Assembly (NCBI RefSeq): GCF_003316765.1
Contig: NZ_NIJF01000091.1
Span: 1 to 60,663 of the forward strand
DNA: 60,663 nt
Direction of reading: 5' to 3'
Origin: Bacillus sp. P14.5
GTDB taxonomy: Bacteria > Bacillota > Bacilli > Bacillales > Bacillaceae_B
Below, piece after piece: positions 45,175 to 56,319 of this stretch (positions are counted from its first letter, which is position 1; each line of letters opens with the position of its first letter). Both the position numbers and the translations under genes were made by a program. Under the pieces are notes generated by a model, which was given only the letters and a program-made list of their open reading frames with translations, made no database searches and had not been told where the DNA came from.

Positions 45175-45675
45175 ATGCGTCGTATTGATCCAAACAAACT
45201 AGAACTTGAAGAACGCGTAGTAACGATCAACCGTGTTGCGAAAGTAGTTAAAGGTGGACGTCGTTTCCGCTTCGCTGCTCTTGTTGTTGTCGGAGACAAA
45301 AACGGTAACGTAGGTTTTGGTACTGGTAAAGCTCAAGAGGTACCTGATGCTATCCGTAAAGCGATTGAAGATGCGAAGAAAAATCTTGTTGAAGTACCTA
45401 TGGTAGGTGGAACTACTCCTCACCAAGTAATCGGTCGTTTTGGTGCAGGCGAAATCCTTATCAAACCTGCTTCTGCCGGTACAGGAATCATCGCTGGCGG
45501 CCCGGTTCGTGCGGTACTTGAACTTGCTGGTGTTCAGGATATCCTTTCTAAATCATTGGGATCCAACACTCCAATCAACATGATCCGTGCTACAATCGAA
45601 GGATTAAAACAACTAAAACGTGCTGAGGACGTAGCGAAATTACGTGGTAAATCAGTAGAAGAACTGTTAGGATAA
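45175..45675 (+). CDS. rpsE: 30S ribosomal protein S5
   Basis: This 166-residue protein has an N-terminal double-stranded-RNA-binding-like domain with [22 protein letters not shown] (about 20-41). The loop VVKGGRR is wild type at positions linked to spectinomycin resistance. It takes part in decoding fidelity and mRNA entry. AAGGAGGG precedes ATG. Confidence 0.97.
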   Translation: MRRIDPNKLELEERVVTINRVAKVVKGGRRFRFAALVVVGDKNGNVGFGTGKAQEVPDAIRKAIEDAKKNLVEVPMVGGTTPHQVIGRFGAGEILIKPASAGTGIIAGGPVRAVLELAGVQDILSKSLGSNTPINMIRATIEGLKQLKRAEDVAKLRGKSVEELLG

Positions 45676-45687
45676 GGAGGGATAACG

Positions 45688-45870
45688 ATGGCAAACAAAC
45701 TAGAAATTACCCTCACTCGCAGTGTGATTGGTCGTCCAAAAGATCAACGCGAAACAGTAAAGGCTCTGGGCTTACGTAAGCTTCATCAAACAGTTGAACA
45801 ACAAGATAATGCTGCTATCCGCGGTATGGTCAATAAGGTTGCTCACTTAGTCACGGTTAAAGAAGCTTAA
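45688..45870 (+). CDS. rpmD: 50S ribosomal protein L30
   Basis: This 60-residue protein has the bacterial L30 pattern [19 protein letters not shown] and [11 protein letters not shown]. It lies between rpsE and rplO in the spc operon with AAGGAGGG upstream. Confidence 0.96.
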   Translation: MANKLEITLTRSVIGRPKDQRETVKALGLRKLHQTVEQQDNAAIRGMVNKVAHLVTVKEA

Positions 45871-45901
45871 TTAGATTCTTTGTAAATAAGGAGGTGCCGA
45901 C

Positions 45902-46342
45902 ATGAAATTACATGAATTAAAACCTGCTAAAGGTTCTCGCAAAGAGCGCAATCGTGTAGGCCGTGGAACTGGTTCTGGAAATGGTAAGACTTCCGGTAAA
46001 GGCCACAAAGGTCAAAACGCCCGTTCTGGCGGCGGAACTCGTCCTGGTTTCGAAGGTGGTCAAACACCTTTATTCCAACGTCTTCCTAAGCGCGGTTTCA
46101 CAAACATCAACCGTAAAGAATTTGCAATCGTTAACCTTGATGCATTAAATCGTTTTGAAGAAGGAACTGAAGTTACACCTGAACTTCTTATCGAAACGGG
46201 TGTAGTAAGCAGCGAAAAATCTGGAATCAAGATTCTTGGTAAAGGTAATATTGAGAAAAAGCTTACAGTAAAAGCAAACAAATTCTCATCCACTGCTAAA
46301 GAAGCGATCGAAGCTGCCGGTGGTAAAACCGAGGTGATTTAA
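45902..46342 (+). CDS. rplO: 50S ribosomal protein L15
   Basis: This 146-residue protein has a glycine- and basic-rich N-terminal extension ([20 protein letters not shown] at about 15-34) that penetrates 23S rRNA, followed by a globular domain. Its stop overlaps the secY ATG by one base, so export-channel synthesis is coupled to ribosomal protein synthesis. Confidence 0.97.
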   Translation: MKLHELKPAKGSRKERNRVGRGTGSGNGKTSGKGHKGQNARSGGGTRPGFEGGQTPLFQRLPKRGFTNINRKEFAIVNLDALNRFEEGTEVTPELLIETGVVSSEKSGIKILGKGNIEKKLTVKANKFSSTAKEAIEAAGGKTEVI

Positions 46343-47634
46343 TGTTTCAGACAATCTCCAACTTTATGCGCGTGGGTGATATAAGAAACAAAATTATTTT
46401 CACCCTTCTAATGTTAGTTGTCTTCCGCTTAGGTACTTTCATTCCAGTGCCAAGTGTTGACGCAGATGTGTTGAAAATGCAAGAACAAGCCGGCTTGATC
46501 GGCTTCCTTAATACATTCGGCGGAGGAGCGCTTCAGAACTTCTCGATCTTTGCTATGGGGATCATGCCGTATATCACAGCATCTATCATTGTGCAGTTAT
46601 TGCAGATGGATGTTGTGCCTAAATTTACGGAGTGGTCTAAACAGGGGGATGTTGGCCGCCGTAAGTTAGCTCAGTTTACCCGTTACTTTACGATCGTATT
46701 AGGTTTTATCCAGGCTTTGGGTATGTCTTATGGATTCAACCAATTATACGGTGGATTTTTAATCCCGAACCCAAGTGTTACAACGTACCTGTTAATTGCA
46801 CTCATCTTGACTGCTGGTACTGCGTTCCTTTTATGGCTGGGTGAGCAAATCACTGCTAAAGGTGTTGGTAATGGTATTTCGATTCTGATATTCGCAGGTA
46901 TCGTGGCCGCCATCCCTAATGCAGTAAACCAATATTATGCATCTCAATTAGAAGGCGCTGGTGAACAGCTGTTCCTTCGTATTGTTGTGACAATATTGAT
47001 CCTATTGGCAATCGTGGCAATCACGGTGGGTGTAATTTTCATCCAGCAGGCTCTGAGAAAGATTCCTATTCAATACGCTAAGCGTTTAGTAGGCCGCAGT
47101 CCTGTCGGTGGACAATCAACTCACTTGCCATTGAAAGTCAATGCAGCAGGTGTAATTCCGGTAATCTTCGCGATTTCCTTCATCATTACACCGCAAACCA
47201 TCGCATCATTCTTTGGTACGAATGATGTAACAAGTACGATTCAGTATGTGTTCGATTATACTCAGCCGGTCGGAATGATCATTTATGTTGCGTTGATCGT
47301 CGCATTCACGTACTTTTATGCTTTCATTCAAGTCAACCCTGAACAGATGTCAGAGAACTTGAAGAAGCAAGGTGGCTATATCCCTGGTATCCGTCCGGGT
47401 AAAACCACTCAAGAATACTTGACAAGGGTATTATATCGACTGACTTTCGTTGGTGCGATATTCCTAGCCGTCATTTCCATTCTTCCTGTTTTCTTCATCA
47501 AATTTGCAGGTCTGCCACAGGCAGCTCAAATTGGAGGAACAAGCTTGCTGATCGTTGTGGGTGTTGCACTCGAAACGATGAAAGGGCTGGAAGCTCAGTT
47601 GGTGAAACGCCACTATAAAGGCTTCATTAAATAA
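46342..47634 (+). CDS. secY: Preprotein translocase subunit SecY
   Basis: This 430-residue membrane protein has ten predicted spans and forms the protein-conducting channel with SecE. Visible signatures are GIMPYITASIIVQLL (about 74-88) in TM2 and the cytoplasmic loop YIPGIRPGKTTQEYL near 350, which contacts SecA and the ribosome. Translation overlaps rplO. A hairpin GGTTTTGGGGA/TCCCTGAAACC follows in the 59-nt gap to adk, without a U-run. Confidence 0.97.
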   Translation: MFQTISNFMRVGDIRNKIIFTLLMLVVFRLGTFIPVPSVDADVLKMQEQAGLIGFLNTFGGGALQNFSIFAMGIMPYITASIIVQLLQMDVVPKFTEWSKQGDVGRRKLAQFTRYFTIVLGFIQALGMSYGFNQLYGGFLIPNPSVTTYLLIALILTAGTAFLLWLGEQITAKGVGNGISILIFAGIVAAIPNAVNQYYASQLEGAGEQLFLRIVVTILILLAIVAITVGVIFIQQALRKIPIQYAKRLVGRSPVGGQSTHLPLKVNAAGVIPVIFAISFIITPQTIASFFGTNDVTSTIQYVFDYTQPVGMIIYVALIVAFTYFYAFIQVNPEQMSENLKKQGGYIPGIRPGKTTQEYLTRVLYRLTFVGAIFLAVISILPVFFIKFAGLPQAAQIGGTSLLIVVGVALETMKGLEAQLVKRHYKGFIK

Positions 47635-47675
47635 AAAAAGGTTTTGGGGACGTCGGTTCCCTGAAACCCTAATAG

Positions 47676-48343
<668 letters not shown>

Positions 48344-48344
<1 letters not shown>

Positions 48345-49090
48345 TGATCATTTGTAAAACACCTCGTGAGTTAGACATCATGCGTGAAGCTGGCAGGATC
48401 GTCGCACTTGCTCACAAGGAATTGCAAAAGCATATTGCCCCGGGAATAACGACCGGTGAATTGGATGCAATCGCTGAAAAATTCATAAGTCAAAATGGTG
48501 CAATTCCTTCTTTTAAAGGTTATAATGGGTTTCGTGGCAGCATTTGTGCTTCCGTAAACGATGAATTGGTTCATGGAATTCCCGGTGACCGCACGTTGAA
48601 AAACGGCGATATTATCAGCATCGACATCGGTGCTAAATATAATGGTTATCATGGAGATTCCGCCTGGACTTATCCTGTGGGGATTATAGATGACGAAACT
48701 CAAAGACTGCTGGATGTAACTGAGGAATCATTATATCTTGGCTTAAAAGAAGCAAAACCAGGTGAACGCCTATCGAACATCTCTCATTCGATTCAGACTT
48801 ATGTTGAAGCAGAAGGGTTTTCCATTGTTCGTGAGTATGTCGGGCACGGTGTTGGTCAAGACTTACATGAGGATCCTCAAATTCCTCACTATGGTCCGCC
48901 CAACAGAGGTCCGCGTCTAAAGCCTGGTATGGTACTTGCTATTGAACCTATGGTGAATGCAGGCAGTCGTTATGTAAGGACATTAGTTGATAACTGGACA
49001 GTTGTTACAGTTGATGGTAAAATGTGTGCGCACTTTGAACACACAATTGCTATTACAGAAGAAGGTTACGAGATTCTAACGAAAGCCTAA
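48344..49090 (+). CDS. map: Methionine aminopeptidase, type I
   Basis: This 248-residue enzyme removes the initiator Met. The dinuclear metal ligands are visible in [20 protein letters not shown] (two Asp), [12 protein letters not shown] (His), AIEPM (Glu) and [12 protein letters not shown] (Glu). Placement after secY-adk is typical of Bacillus. The ATG overlaps the adk stop. Confidence 0.97.
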
Positions 49091-49105
49091 GTGAAGGTGA
49101 TCTGA

Positions 49106-49432
49106 TTGATCGAGTCCGATACGACTCCATGTATAGGGCAGATCGTTTCAACCAGAAAGGGAAGAGATGCCGGGCAGTACTCGGTAATCATCCAAAAGAT
49201 GGATGAACGGTTTGTGTTAATTGCTGATGGAGATAAGCGAAAGTTTGATCGTCCTAAGAAGAAAAACATTCAACATCTCTATTTTCACAATTATATCTCT
49301 CCAGAAGTTCAGAACAGTTTAGCAGAAACTGGGCGGGTGACAAATGGAAAATTGCGTTACGCTCTAACGAAGTTTTTGAACGAAGTCTTAGAAGATGTTA
49401 AGAAGGGAGACGAATTCGATGGCGAAAGATGA
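49106..49432 (+). CDS. KOW domain RNA-binding protein (YbzG-like)
   Basis: This 108-residue protein starts with a KOW-like segment (about 8-50, [20 protein letters not shown]), resembling L14e/L27e-type RNA-binding domains. The C-terminal half is charged and probably helical. The start is TTG behind AAGGTGA. It lies between map and infA, where B. subtilis has ybzG, and overlaps infA by 14 nt. Its molecular role is not known to me. Confidence 0.82.
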   Translation: MIESDTTPCIGQIVSTRKGRDAGQYSVIIQKMDERFVLIADGDKRKFDRPKKKNIQHLYFHNYISPEVQNSLAETGRVTNGKLRYALTKFLNEVLEDVKKGDEFDGER

Positions 49433-49637
49433 TGTAATCGAAGTGGAAGGCACAGTAGTAGAAACTTTGCCTAACGCTATGTTTAAGGTAGAATTAGAAA
49501 ATGGTCATACGGTACTTGCTCACGTATCAGGTAAGATTCGCATGCATTTCATCCGAATCCTGCCAGGAGATAAAGTTACTGTTGAACTATCTCCATATGA
49601 CCTGACTCGTGGAAGAGTCACTTATCGTTATAAATAA
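49419..49637 (+). CDS. infA: Translation initiation factor IF-1
   Basis: This 72-residue OB-fold protein starts [20 protein letters not shown] and is almost identical to B. subtilis IF-1. It blocks the A site during initiation. ATG 49419 is chosen by alignment and the AAGAAGGGAG site; the longer upstream frame is not conserved. Confidence 0.97.
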   Translation: MAKDDVIEVEGTVVETLPNAMFKVELENGHTVLAHVSGKIRMHFIRILPGDKVTVELSPYDLTRGRVTYRYK

Positions 49638-49669
49638 TTCATTGCACTCCGTACTCTCAAGGAGGTTAG

Positions 49670-49789
<120 letters not shown>

Positions 49790-49813
49790 TAAAGAAGGAG
49801 GTGCGCTTTTAAT

Positions 49814-50592
<779 letters not shown>

Positions 50593-50632
50593 TTTCTCTG
50601 TATAAATTTCGTATCCCTGTCAATAATGGATA

Positions 50633-50641
50633 TGATAAAAT
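50633..50641 (+). promoter_or_regulatory. Possible extended -10 element upstream of rpoA
   Basis: TGATAAAAT (50633-50641) matches an extended -10, the same string as upstream of gltX. No good -35 is seen. It may supply extra rpoA-rplQ mRNA. Confidence 0.3.
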
Positions 50642-50764
50642 GATACGTTCATTAAGAGAGGGTTAAACCAGTTGTTGGTACGCAATCGGGAACGTAAGCA
50701 TGGGAAATTTCGGTGATAAACCTATAAACCGGGATTTTGACGTTTTGAAGGAGGGTAAATATTA

Positions 50765-51709
50765 ATGATCGAAATTGAGAAACCAAAAATTGAAACGGTT
50801 GAGATCAGCGATGATGCCGCATTTGGAAAATTCGTCGTAGAACCACTCGAGCGTGGGTATGGAACAACTTTGGGTAACTCCTTACGTCGTATCCTATTGT
50901 CCTCACTCCCTGGTGCTGCTGTAACGTCCATCCAAATCGATGGAGTACTGCATGAATTTTCAACAATTGAAGGTGTCGTGGAAGATGTTACGACAATCAT
51001 CATGAATATCAAAAAGCTTGCTCTGAAGATCTACTCTGATGAAGAGAAAACGCTTGAAATCGATGTACCAGGTGAAGGCGTGGTAACAGCTGCTGATATT
51101 ACTCATGATAGTGATGTAGAAGTCCTTAATCCGGATCTGCACATTGCTACATTGTCTACTAACAGCAATTTCCGTATGCGTCTGACTGCTCAACGAGGTC
51201 GAGGATATACACCTGCTGATCAAAACAAACGTGAGGACCTGCCAATCGGCGTGATCCCAATCGACTCTATTTACACTCCAGTTTCACGCGTTAACTATCA
51301 AGTTGAAAATACTCGTGTTGGTCAATTGACTAACTTCGATAAACTTTCCCTTGATGTTTGGACTGACGGAAGCATTGGCCCTAAAGAAGCGATTTCTCTT
51401 GGCGCCAAGATTCTAAATGAGCACCTTAACATTTTTGTCGGTCTTACTGACGAAGCTCAGAATGCTGAAATCATGGTAGAAAAAGAAGAAGATCAAAAAG
51501 AGAAAGTTCTCGAAATGACTATAGAAGAACTGGATCTATCTGTTCGTTCATATAACTGCTTGAAGCGTGCCGGAATCAACACTGTTCAGGAACTTGCCAA
51601 CAAGACTGAAGAAGATATGATGAAAGTCCGCAACTTAGGACGTAAATCCTTGGAAGAAGTAAAAGTTAAGCTTGAAGACTTGGGCTTAGGTTTACGCAAG
51701 GACGACTGA
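50765..51709 (+). CDS. rpoA: DNA-directed RNA polymerase subunit alpha
   Basis: This 314-residue subunit is the same length as in B. subtilis. The N-terminal dimerisation domain includes [20 protein letters not shown] (about 27-46). The C-terminal domain (about 245-314, with [20 protein letters not shown]) binds UP elements and regulators. AAGGAGGG precedes ATG. Confidence 0.98.
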   Translation: MIEIEKPKIETVEISDDAAFGKFVVEPLERGYGTTLGNSLRRILLSSLPGAAVTSIQIDGVLHEFSTIEGVVEDVTTIIMNIKKLALKIYSDEEKTLEIDVPGEGVVTAADITHDSDVEVLNPDLHIATLSTNSNFRMRLTAQRGRGYTPADQNKREDLPIGVIPIDSIYTPVSRVNYQVENTRVGQLTNFDKLSLDVWTDGSIGPKEAISLGAKILNEHLNIFVGLTDEAQNAEIMVEKEEDQKEKVLEMTIEELDLSVRSYNCLKRAGINTVQELANKTEEDMMKVRNLGRKSLEEVKVKLEDLGLGLRKDD

Positions 51710-51756
51710 GCCAGGCATACCGTTATTTAACGATCTAACAAAGGAGGGAATCTTAA

Positions 51757-52119
51757 ATGGCATACAGAAAGTTAGGACGTACTAGCGCTCAACGTAAAGC
51801 AATGCTTCGCGATTTGGCTACTGACCTAATCATCAACGAACGTATTCAAACAACAGAAGCTCGTGCAAAAGAACTTCGCTCAGTTGTTGAGAAAATGATC
51901 ACATTAGGAAAACGTGGTGACTTGCATGCACGTCGTCAAGCATCAAGCTTCATCCGTCATGAAGTAGCTAATGCTGAAGAGAACCAAGATGCAGTACAAA
52001 AGTTATTCGCTGACATCGCTGGCCGCTACACAGAGCGTCAAGGCGGATACACTCGTATCATGAAGCTTGGACCTCGCCGTGGTGACGGTGCTCCAATGGT
52101 TATCATTGAGCTAGTATAA
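51757..52119 (+). CDS. rplQ: 50S ribosomal protein L17
   Basis: This 120-residue protein starts [20 protein letters not shown] and ends [20 protein letters not shown]. It lies at the tunnel-exit side of the 50S. It is the last gene of the alpha operon, followed by a terminator. AAGGAGGG precedes ATG. Confidence 0.97.
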   Translation: MAYRKLGRTSAQRKAMLRDLATDLIINERIQTTEARAKELRSVVEKMITLGKRGDLHARRQASSFIRHEVANAEENQDAVQKLFADIAGRYTERQGGYTRIMKLGPRRGDGAPMVIIELV

Positions 52120-52136
52120 TTTCATTTCACACAACG

Positions 52137-52179
52137 AGGGCAGGACAGTTATTTTGTTAACTGCTTCTAGCCCTTTTTG
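52137..52179 (+). terminator. Terminator of the alpha operon
   Basis: AGGGC (52137-52141) and GCCCT (52170-52174), with inner CAGTTA/TAACTG, form a long stem followed by T5. Confidence 0.8.
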
Positions 52180-52251
52180 TTTACACCCTGGTCAATACAC
52201 AAAAAGCAGAGCGTTATGATGGGCATTCCAGAAGTGACCCGTCTAGCTCCA

Positions 52252-52346
52252 TGCACCTCTTCCAGCTTCTATTTTGATAGAAGTCCGTTCCTGCAGTGAA
52301 CAAAACAGCCGCCGCTGTTTTTGGAACGAGGTGCAGGCTTTTTTTT
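52252..52346 (+). promoter_or_regulatory. Candidate three-way-junction RNA ending in U8, upstream of ecfA1
   Basis: The outer stem is TGCACCTC (52252-52259) with GAGGTGCA (52328-52335). Inside are CTTCTA/TAGAAG (52266-52271, 52278-52283) and a long arm made of CGTTCC/GGAACG (52286-52291, 52323-52328) and AAAACAGC/GCTGTTTT (52302-52309, 52314-52321). A T8 run (52339-52346) ends it. It can act as an intrinsic terminator, but the junction layout resembles a ligand-sensing leader. It is not a T-box. A ligand cannot be named. Confidence 0.5.
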
Positions 52347-52464
52347 GTATTGGGGACTTTTTTAAATAGGGTGGAGAGCAATTACCGTTAGCATTCCCAA
52401 TCCATATATGAAAAATGAGAAGAGAACAGAATGAGCCTAGAAGAGATGAGAGGAGGAGGTCACT

Positions 52465-53301
52465 ATGACAGAACGCATTTCCATCGAGAACGTGAGCTAT
52501 CGTTATAATGATCAAGAAGGATTTGCTTTAAATGATATATCTTTAAAAGTATATGATACTGAATGGCTTGCCATTGTAGGGCATAATGGCTCGGGTAAAT
52601 CAACATTGGCTAAAATGCTGAATGGGCTGCTGTTTCCTGAAGAAGGGACCGTGACGGTTGATGGCATCTCCTTATCTGAAGAAAGTGTATGGGATATAAG
52701 AGCCAAAGTCGGAATGGTTTTTCAAAACCCCGATAACCAATTTGTCGGGACTACAGTTGAAGATGATGTGGCTTTTGGTTTAGAAAATCACGGAATCGCC
52801 CAGGATGTAATGTCAGAAAGAGTTCTGGGTGCACTTAAGTTGGTCAATATGAGTGATTTTCTTAATCAAGAACCTCACCACCTATCAGGAGGGCAGAAAC
52901 AGCGAGTGGCGATTGCTGGTGTAGTTGCCTTAAGGCCGGATATCATCATCCTCGATGAAGCCACTTCCATGCTGGACCCCCAGGGGAAAAAGGAAGTCTT
53001 AGCAACGATCAGGGAATTGAAGGAAAACAGCCGCCTTACTGTCATTTCGATTACACATGATTTGGAGGAGGCCGCAAAGGCAGACAGAATGGTCGTATTG
53101 AATAAGGGGGAGGTCTTCAAAGAAGGTACCCCAATGGAGATTTTCAAGCTTGATGAAGAATTAACCGCCTTGGGATTGGATATCCCCTTTCCAGGCAGGA
53201 TGGCGAAAGCGTTGAGAAACAGGGGCATTTCCCTGGCTGATACTTATTTGACTCAAGAGGAATTGGTGAGGGATTTATGGACATATCACTCGAAAAAGTA
53301 G
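52465..53301 (+). CDS. ecfA1: ECF transporter ATPase EcfA1
   Basis: This 278-residue ABC ATPase of the shared energy-coupling module powers group II ECF vitamin and metal uptake with interchangeable S components. Walker A is GHNGSGKST (about 38-46). The Q-loop lies in FQNPDNQFV, the signature is LSGGQKQR near 138-145, Walker B is IIILDEAT and the switch His lies in ITHD. The start follows GAGGAGGTC. It overlaps ecfA2 by 25 nt. Confidence 0.95.
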   Translation: MTERISIENVSYRYNDQEGFALNDISLKVYDTEWLAIVGHNGSGKSTLAKMLNGLLFPEEGTVTVDGISLSEESVWDIRAKVGMVFQNPDNQFVGTTVEDDVAFGLENHGIAQDVMSERVLGALKLVNMSDFLNQEPHHLSGGQKQRVAIAGVVALRPDIIILDEATSMLDPQGKKEVLATIRELKENSRLTVISITHDLEEAAKADRMVVLNKGEVFKEGTPMEIFKLDEELTALGLDIPFPGRMAKALRNRGISLADTYLTQEELVRDLWTYHSKK

Positions 53302-54146
53302 AATACCGCTATTCCGCAGGGACCCCTTTTGAGAAGCTGGCACTTAAGGACCTCAACCTCCTTTTGCCTTCAAACAAGTATACAGCCATCATAGGGCATA
53401 CCGGTTCAGGAAAATCAACTCTGCTTCAGCACTTAAATGCTTTATTGAAACCGACATCAGGGAAAGTAGTCATTGGAGAATATGAAATCACCCCGAAAAA
53501 GAAATATAAACAGTTAAAGCCTATTAGGAAACGCGTTGGAATCGTCTTTCAATTCCCTGAGCATCAGCTGTTTGAAGAAACGGTATTAAAAGATATATGC
53601 TACGGGCCCCTGAATTTTGGCGTCTCACCGGAAGAGGCGGAAAGGAGAGCAAAGGATTTAATCGGCATTGTAGGTTTGAATGAGGATGTACTGGATCGCT
53701 CTCCTTTCGATCTCTCAGGAGGACAAAAAAGAAGAGTGGCCATTGCCGGCGTCCTGGCAATGGAGCCTGATGTGCTTGTACTGGATGAGCCGACTGCGGG
53801 GCTTGACCCAAGGGGTAGGACGGAAATCATGGATATGTTCCACAGGATCCATGTGGAAAAAGGGCTTACTACCGTACTAGTTACACATAGTATGGAAGAT
53901 GCTGCCCGGTATGCCGATGAAATCGTCATTATGCAAAAAGGCGAACTTGTCGGAAAAGGCTCACCGGAAGAGATATTTTCAAAACCGGAATGGCTGTTTT
54001 CACTTGGCTTGGATGTACCGGAAGTGGTGAAATTTCAATATAGTATAGAACAGCAGCTGGGGATGAAATTCAGTAAGACGTGTCTAACCATTGAAGAACT
54101 GGCAGCAGAAATGGAAGCCATTGCTGAAGGCGGTGAGCGGACATGA
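53277..54146 (+). CDS. ecfA2: ECF transporter ATPase EcfA2
   Basis: This 289-residue ABC ATPase pairs with EcfA1. Walker A is GHTGSGKST (about 39-47), the signature is LSGGQKRR near 143-150, Walker B is VLVLDEPT and the switch His lies in VTHSMED. The GAGGAATTGGTGAGGG stretch inside ecfA1 provides the ribosome site. It overlaps ecfT by 4 nt (ATGA), so the three subunits are likely made in step. Confidence 0.95.
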   Translation: MDISLEKVEYRYSAGTPFEKLALKDLNLLLPSNKYTAIIGHTGSGKSTLLQHLNALLKPTSGKVVIGEYEITPKKKYKQLKPIRKRVGIVFQFPEHQLFEETVLKDICYGPLNFGVSPEEAERRAKDLIGIVGLNEDVLDRSPFDLSGGQKRRVAIAGVLAMEPDVLVLDEPTAGLDPRGRTEIMDMFHRIHVEKGLTTVLVTHSMEDAARYADEIVIMQKGELVGKGSPEEIFSKPEWLFSLGLDVPEVVKFQYSIEQQLGMKFSKTCLTIEELAAEMEAIAEGGERT

Positions 54147-54940
54147 TGGAGAAAATGATATTCGGCCGTTATATACCAAGTGATTCTTTTGTGCACAGAA
54201 TGGATCCACGCTCTAAGCTGATTTTTGTTTTTGCATTTATTTGTATTGTTTTTCTTGCTGATAATGCTGTTACGTATGCAGTGCTGGGAGCTTTTACGCT
54301 GGGGGCCATGCTTTCTGTGAAGGTGCCGCTGAAGTTTCTCCTTGGAGGGCTGAAGCCTGTAATGTGGCTTGTGCTGTTCACATTCCTCCTTCATATCTTT
54401 TTTACAAAAGAGGGAGATGTACTTGCAGATTTAGGTATAATCACTATATATGAAGAGGGTCTGAGACAGGCTGTCTTCATCTCTCTAAGGTTTACCTACT
54501 TAATCATCGTTACGACACTCTTGACGCTTACAACCTCACCCATCTCCATTACGGACGGTCTGGAGACATTGCTGAACCCGCTGAAAAAGGTAAGATTCCC
54601 GGTTCATGAGATGGCACTGATGATGAGTATCTCTCTCCGCTTCATACCTACCCTTATGGAAGAAACGGACAAGATCATCAAAGCACAAACAGCCAGGGGC
54701 GCTGAACTGGCCACAGGACCAATAAAAGAGAGAATCAAGTCTATCGTTCCGCTGCTGATCCCTTTGTTCGTCAGTGCCTTCAAACGGGCAGAGGATCTGG
54801 CTACAGCTATGGAAGCCAGAGGATATAAGGGCGGTGAAGGCAGAACGAAGTACCGGGTTCTCAACTGGACTGTAACTGACACGGCTGTCCTGGGATCACT
54901 CGTCGTACTGGCAGCAGTCCTAATTGTATTACGAGGATAA
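54143..54940 (+). CDS. ecfT: ECF transporter transmembrane subunit EcfT
   Basis: This 265-residue membrane protein has several hydrophobic segments (about 30-65, 70-95, 110-135 and 240-263). Cytoplasmic coupling helices include the Ala-Arg-Gly motifs TARGAEL (about 181) and MEARGYKGG (about 222). These contact the two ATPases and the S component. No S-component gene is adjacent, so it serves several distant S subunits. Confidence 0.94.
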   Translation: MMEKMIFGRYIPSDSFVHRMDPRSKLIFVFAFICIVFLADNAVTYAVLGAFTLGAMLSVKVPLKFLLGGLKPVMWLVLFTFLLHIFFTKEGDVLADLGIITIYEEGLRQAVFISLRFTYLIIVTTLLTLTTSPISITDGLETLLNPLKKVRFPVHEMALMMSISLRFIPTLMEETDKIIKAQTARGAELATGPIKERIKSIVPLLIPLFVSAFKRAEDLATAMEARGYKGGEGRTKYRVLNWTVTDTAVLGSLVVLAAVLIVLRG

Positions 54941-54953
54941 TAGGAGTGTTTCT

Positions 54954-55691
54954 ATGCAGAGAATAAAATGTACAGTGGCCTATGACGGCTCCCCGTTTGC
55001 GGGCTATCAGATACAGCCGGGGAAACGGACGGTCCAGCTCGAAATTGAAAAGGCCTTGAGCGGCATCCACAAAGGGGAAAAACTGAAGATCACCGCCTCA
55101 GGCAGAACAGATGCAGGGGTCCATGCAAAAGGACAGGTCTTTCACTTTGATACAAAGCTCTCTATTCCCGAGGACAAGTGGCCGAAGGTGCTGAACAGCA
55201 TGCTGCCCCCTGAGATAGTAATAACTTCCGCAGAAACAGTTCCAAAGGATTTTCATGCACGTTTTTCAGCAGTGAAAAAAGAATACCGGTATTCTGTCTA
55301 TCGCTCGAAAACGGCCGATCCATTTAAGAGGAACTTTTCCTTGCATTATCCGTTTCCGCTTAATATAGAAGAAATGAGGAAGGCGGCGGACCACTTAATA
55401 GGCCAGCATGACTTTACCAGCTTCTGTTCTGCAAAGACAGAGGTGGAAGATAAGGTCAGGACAATACACACAATTGAAATAGAGGAGAAGGAAGAAGAAA
55501 TTACCTTTTCCTATACCGGGAACGGTTTCCTTTACAATATGGTCAGGATCCTGTCAGGAACCTTGCTGGAGGTGGGAAGGGGCAAGTACAGTGCGGAAGA
55601 GACAGCCGCCATGCTGGAAGCCAGAGACCGCAGTGCGGCAGGGAAGACCGCAGCCCCTCAAGGGTTGTATTTGTGGAAGGTTTATTACTGA
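54954..55691 (+). CDS. truA: tRNA pseudouridine(38-40) synthase TruA
   Basis: This 245-residue enzyme has the catalytic Asp in GRTDAGVHA (about 49-57) and GFLYNMVRILSGTLLEVGRG near 194-213. It modifies the anticodon arm of many tRNAs. ATG 54954 (MQRIKCTVAYDG) is chosen over an in-frame start at 54924 because TAGGAGTG precedes it. It follows ecfT closely. Confidence 0.95.
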   Translation: MQRIKCTVAYDGSPFAGYQIQPGKRTVQLEIEKALSGIHKGEKLKITASGRTDAGVHAKGQVFHFDTKLSIPEDKWPKVLNSMLPPEIVITSAETVPKDFHARFSAVKKEYRYSVYRSKTADPFKRNFSLHYPFPLNIEEMRKAADHLIGQHDFTSFCSAKTEVEDKVRTIHTIEIEEKEEEITFSYTGNGFLYNMVRILSGTLLEVGRGKYSAEETAAMLEARDRSAAGKTAAPQGLYLWKVYY

Positions 55692-55875
55692 GGGTCATTT
55701 TACGAGAATAGAGTTAATTAGGTATCGCAAATGGATAGCTTGTCATCTTTTACTTATCGTTAAGATGACTTAAATACAATTAATGTTAATTGGTTACTGA
55801 GAATGTCAGCATGGGAGTTTCTTTAAAAGGTTTAGTTTTTTGATGCTATTTAACCTGCCCAGCTTTATATTTTAG

Positions 55876-56144
55876 GATTGGAGCGGAAGGCGTGCGAGCT
55901 CCTGCGGGATTAGCGGGCAGGTGAGACCCCGCAGGCAAAGGCGAGGAGGCCAATCTAGCTCCAGCGGCCAGCGACTAGCAGATTTCGGTCTCTCTCCTTG
56001 CGATAAGTCAACATCAACTCACTCCGTTCGTTGTGTTTCCTTTATCTCATTCGAGAGCCCTGAAATCTGTACGTCGCTGAACGGCCGCTTCCGCTTTTTA
56101 ATTCACCGCCCGCCCCGCGGAGTCGTACGCCTGGAGCGGAGATC
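55876..56144 (+). repeat. Dispersed GC-rich inverted element, long form, interrupted by a second element
   Basis: The ends GATTGGAGCGG and TGGAGCGGAGATC, and the stem GGCGTGCGAGCTCCTGCGGG / CCCGCGGAGTCGTACGCC, match the short form at 31157-31239. Extra pairing GCGGGC(A)GGT with ACCGCCCGC extends it. The middle is occupied by a separate stem-forming segment, 55963-56089. No ORF or target-site duplication is obvious. Confidence 0.68.
55963..56089 (+). repeat. Nested stem-forming element inside the GC-rich element
   Basis: AGCGGCC (55963-55969), AGCGAC (55970-55975) and CAGATTTC (55979-55986) pair in order with GAAATCTG (56062-56069), GTCGCT (56073-56078) and GGCCGCT (56083-56089). This makes a 21-bp interrupted stem with a 75-nt loop. 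The layout suggests a structured RNA or a short palindromic insertion. Function is unknown. Confidence 0.6.
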
Positions 56145-56273
56145 CTTTACTTTAAAGGCTTTAAAAGAAGGAAAGCTGCCTTTTTTTCTCCTGAAGGGTA
56201 CCGGCGGAACAAAGCAATGTGAAAAGCACTTATACTTTTTTTCTAAAACAACTAATCCAGGTGTAACATTCCC

Positions 56274-56302
56274 TTGACATCCCGGCGTGAACAAGATATT
56301 AT
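56274..56302 (+). promoter_or_regulatory. Promoter of rplM-rpsI
   Basis: TTGACA (56274-56279) and TATTAT (56297-56302) lie 17 nt apart. The palindrome ATAACATATGGTATGTTAT (56301-56319) overlaps the -10 and the expected start. Confidence 0.75.
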
Positions 56303-56319
56303 AACATATGGTATGTTAT

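Larger units (their letters stand above)
55692..56273. other. truA-rplM intergenic region
   Basis: No gene was accepted. The region holds the long dispersed element (55876-56144) with a nested element. A 118-codon plus-strand frame across it (55921-56277) translates repeat sequence and has no ribosome site. Confidence 0.6.

Noticed and set aside
52252..52346. T-box upstream of ecfA1
   Set aside because: There is no TGGNACCGCG sequence and no specifier-loop layout; only the terminator-like end is shared.
55921..56277. 118-codon plus-strand frame
   Set aside because: It translates the dispersed GC-rich element and its nested insert and lacks a ribosome site.
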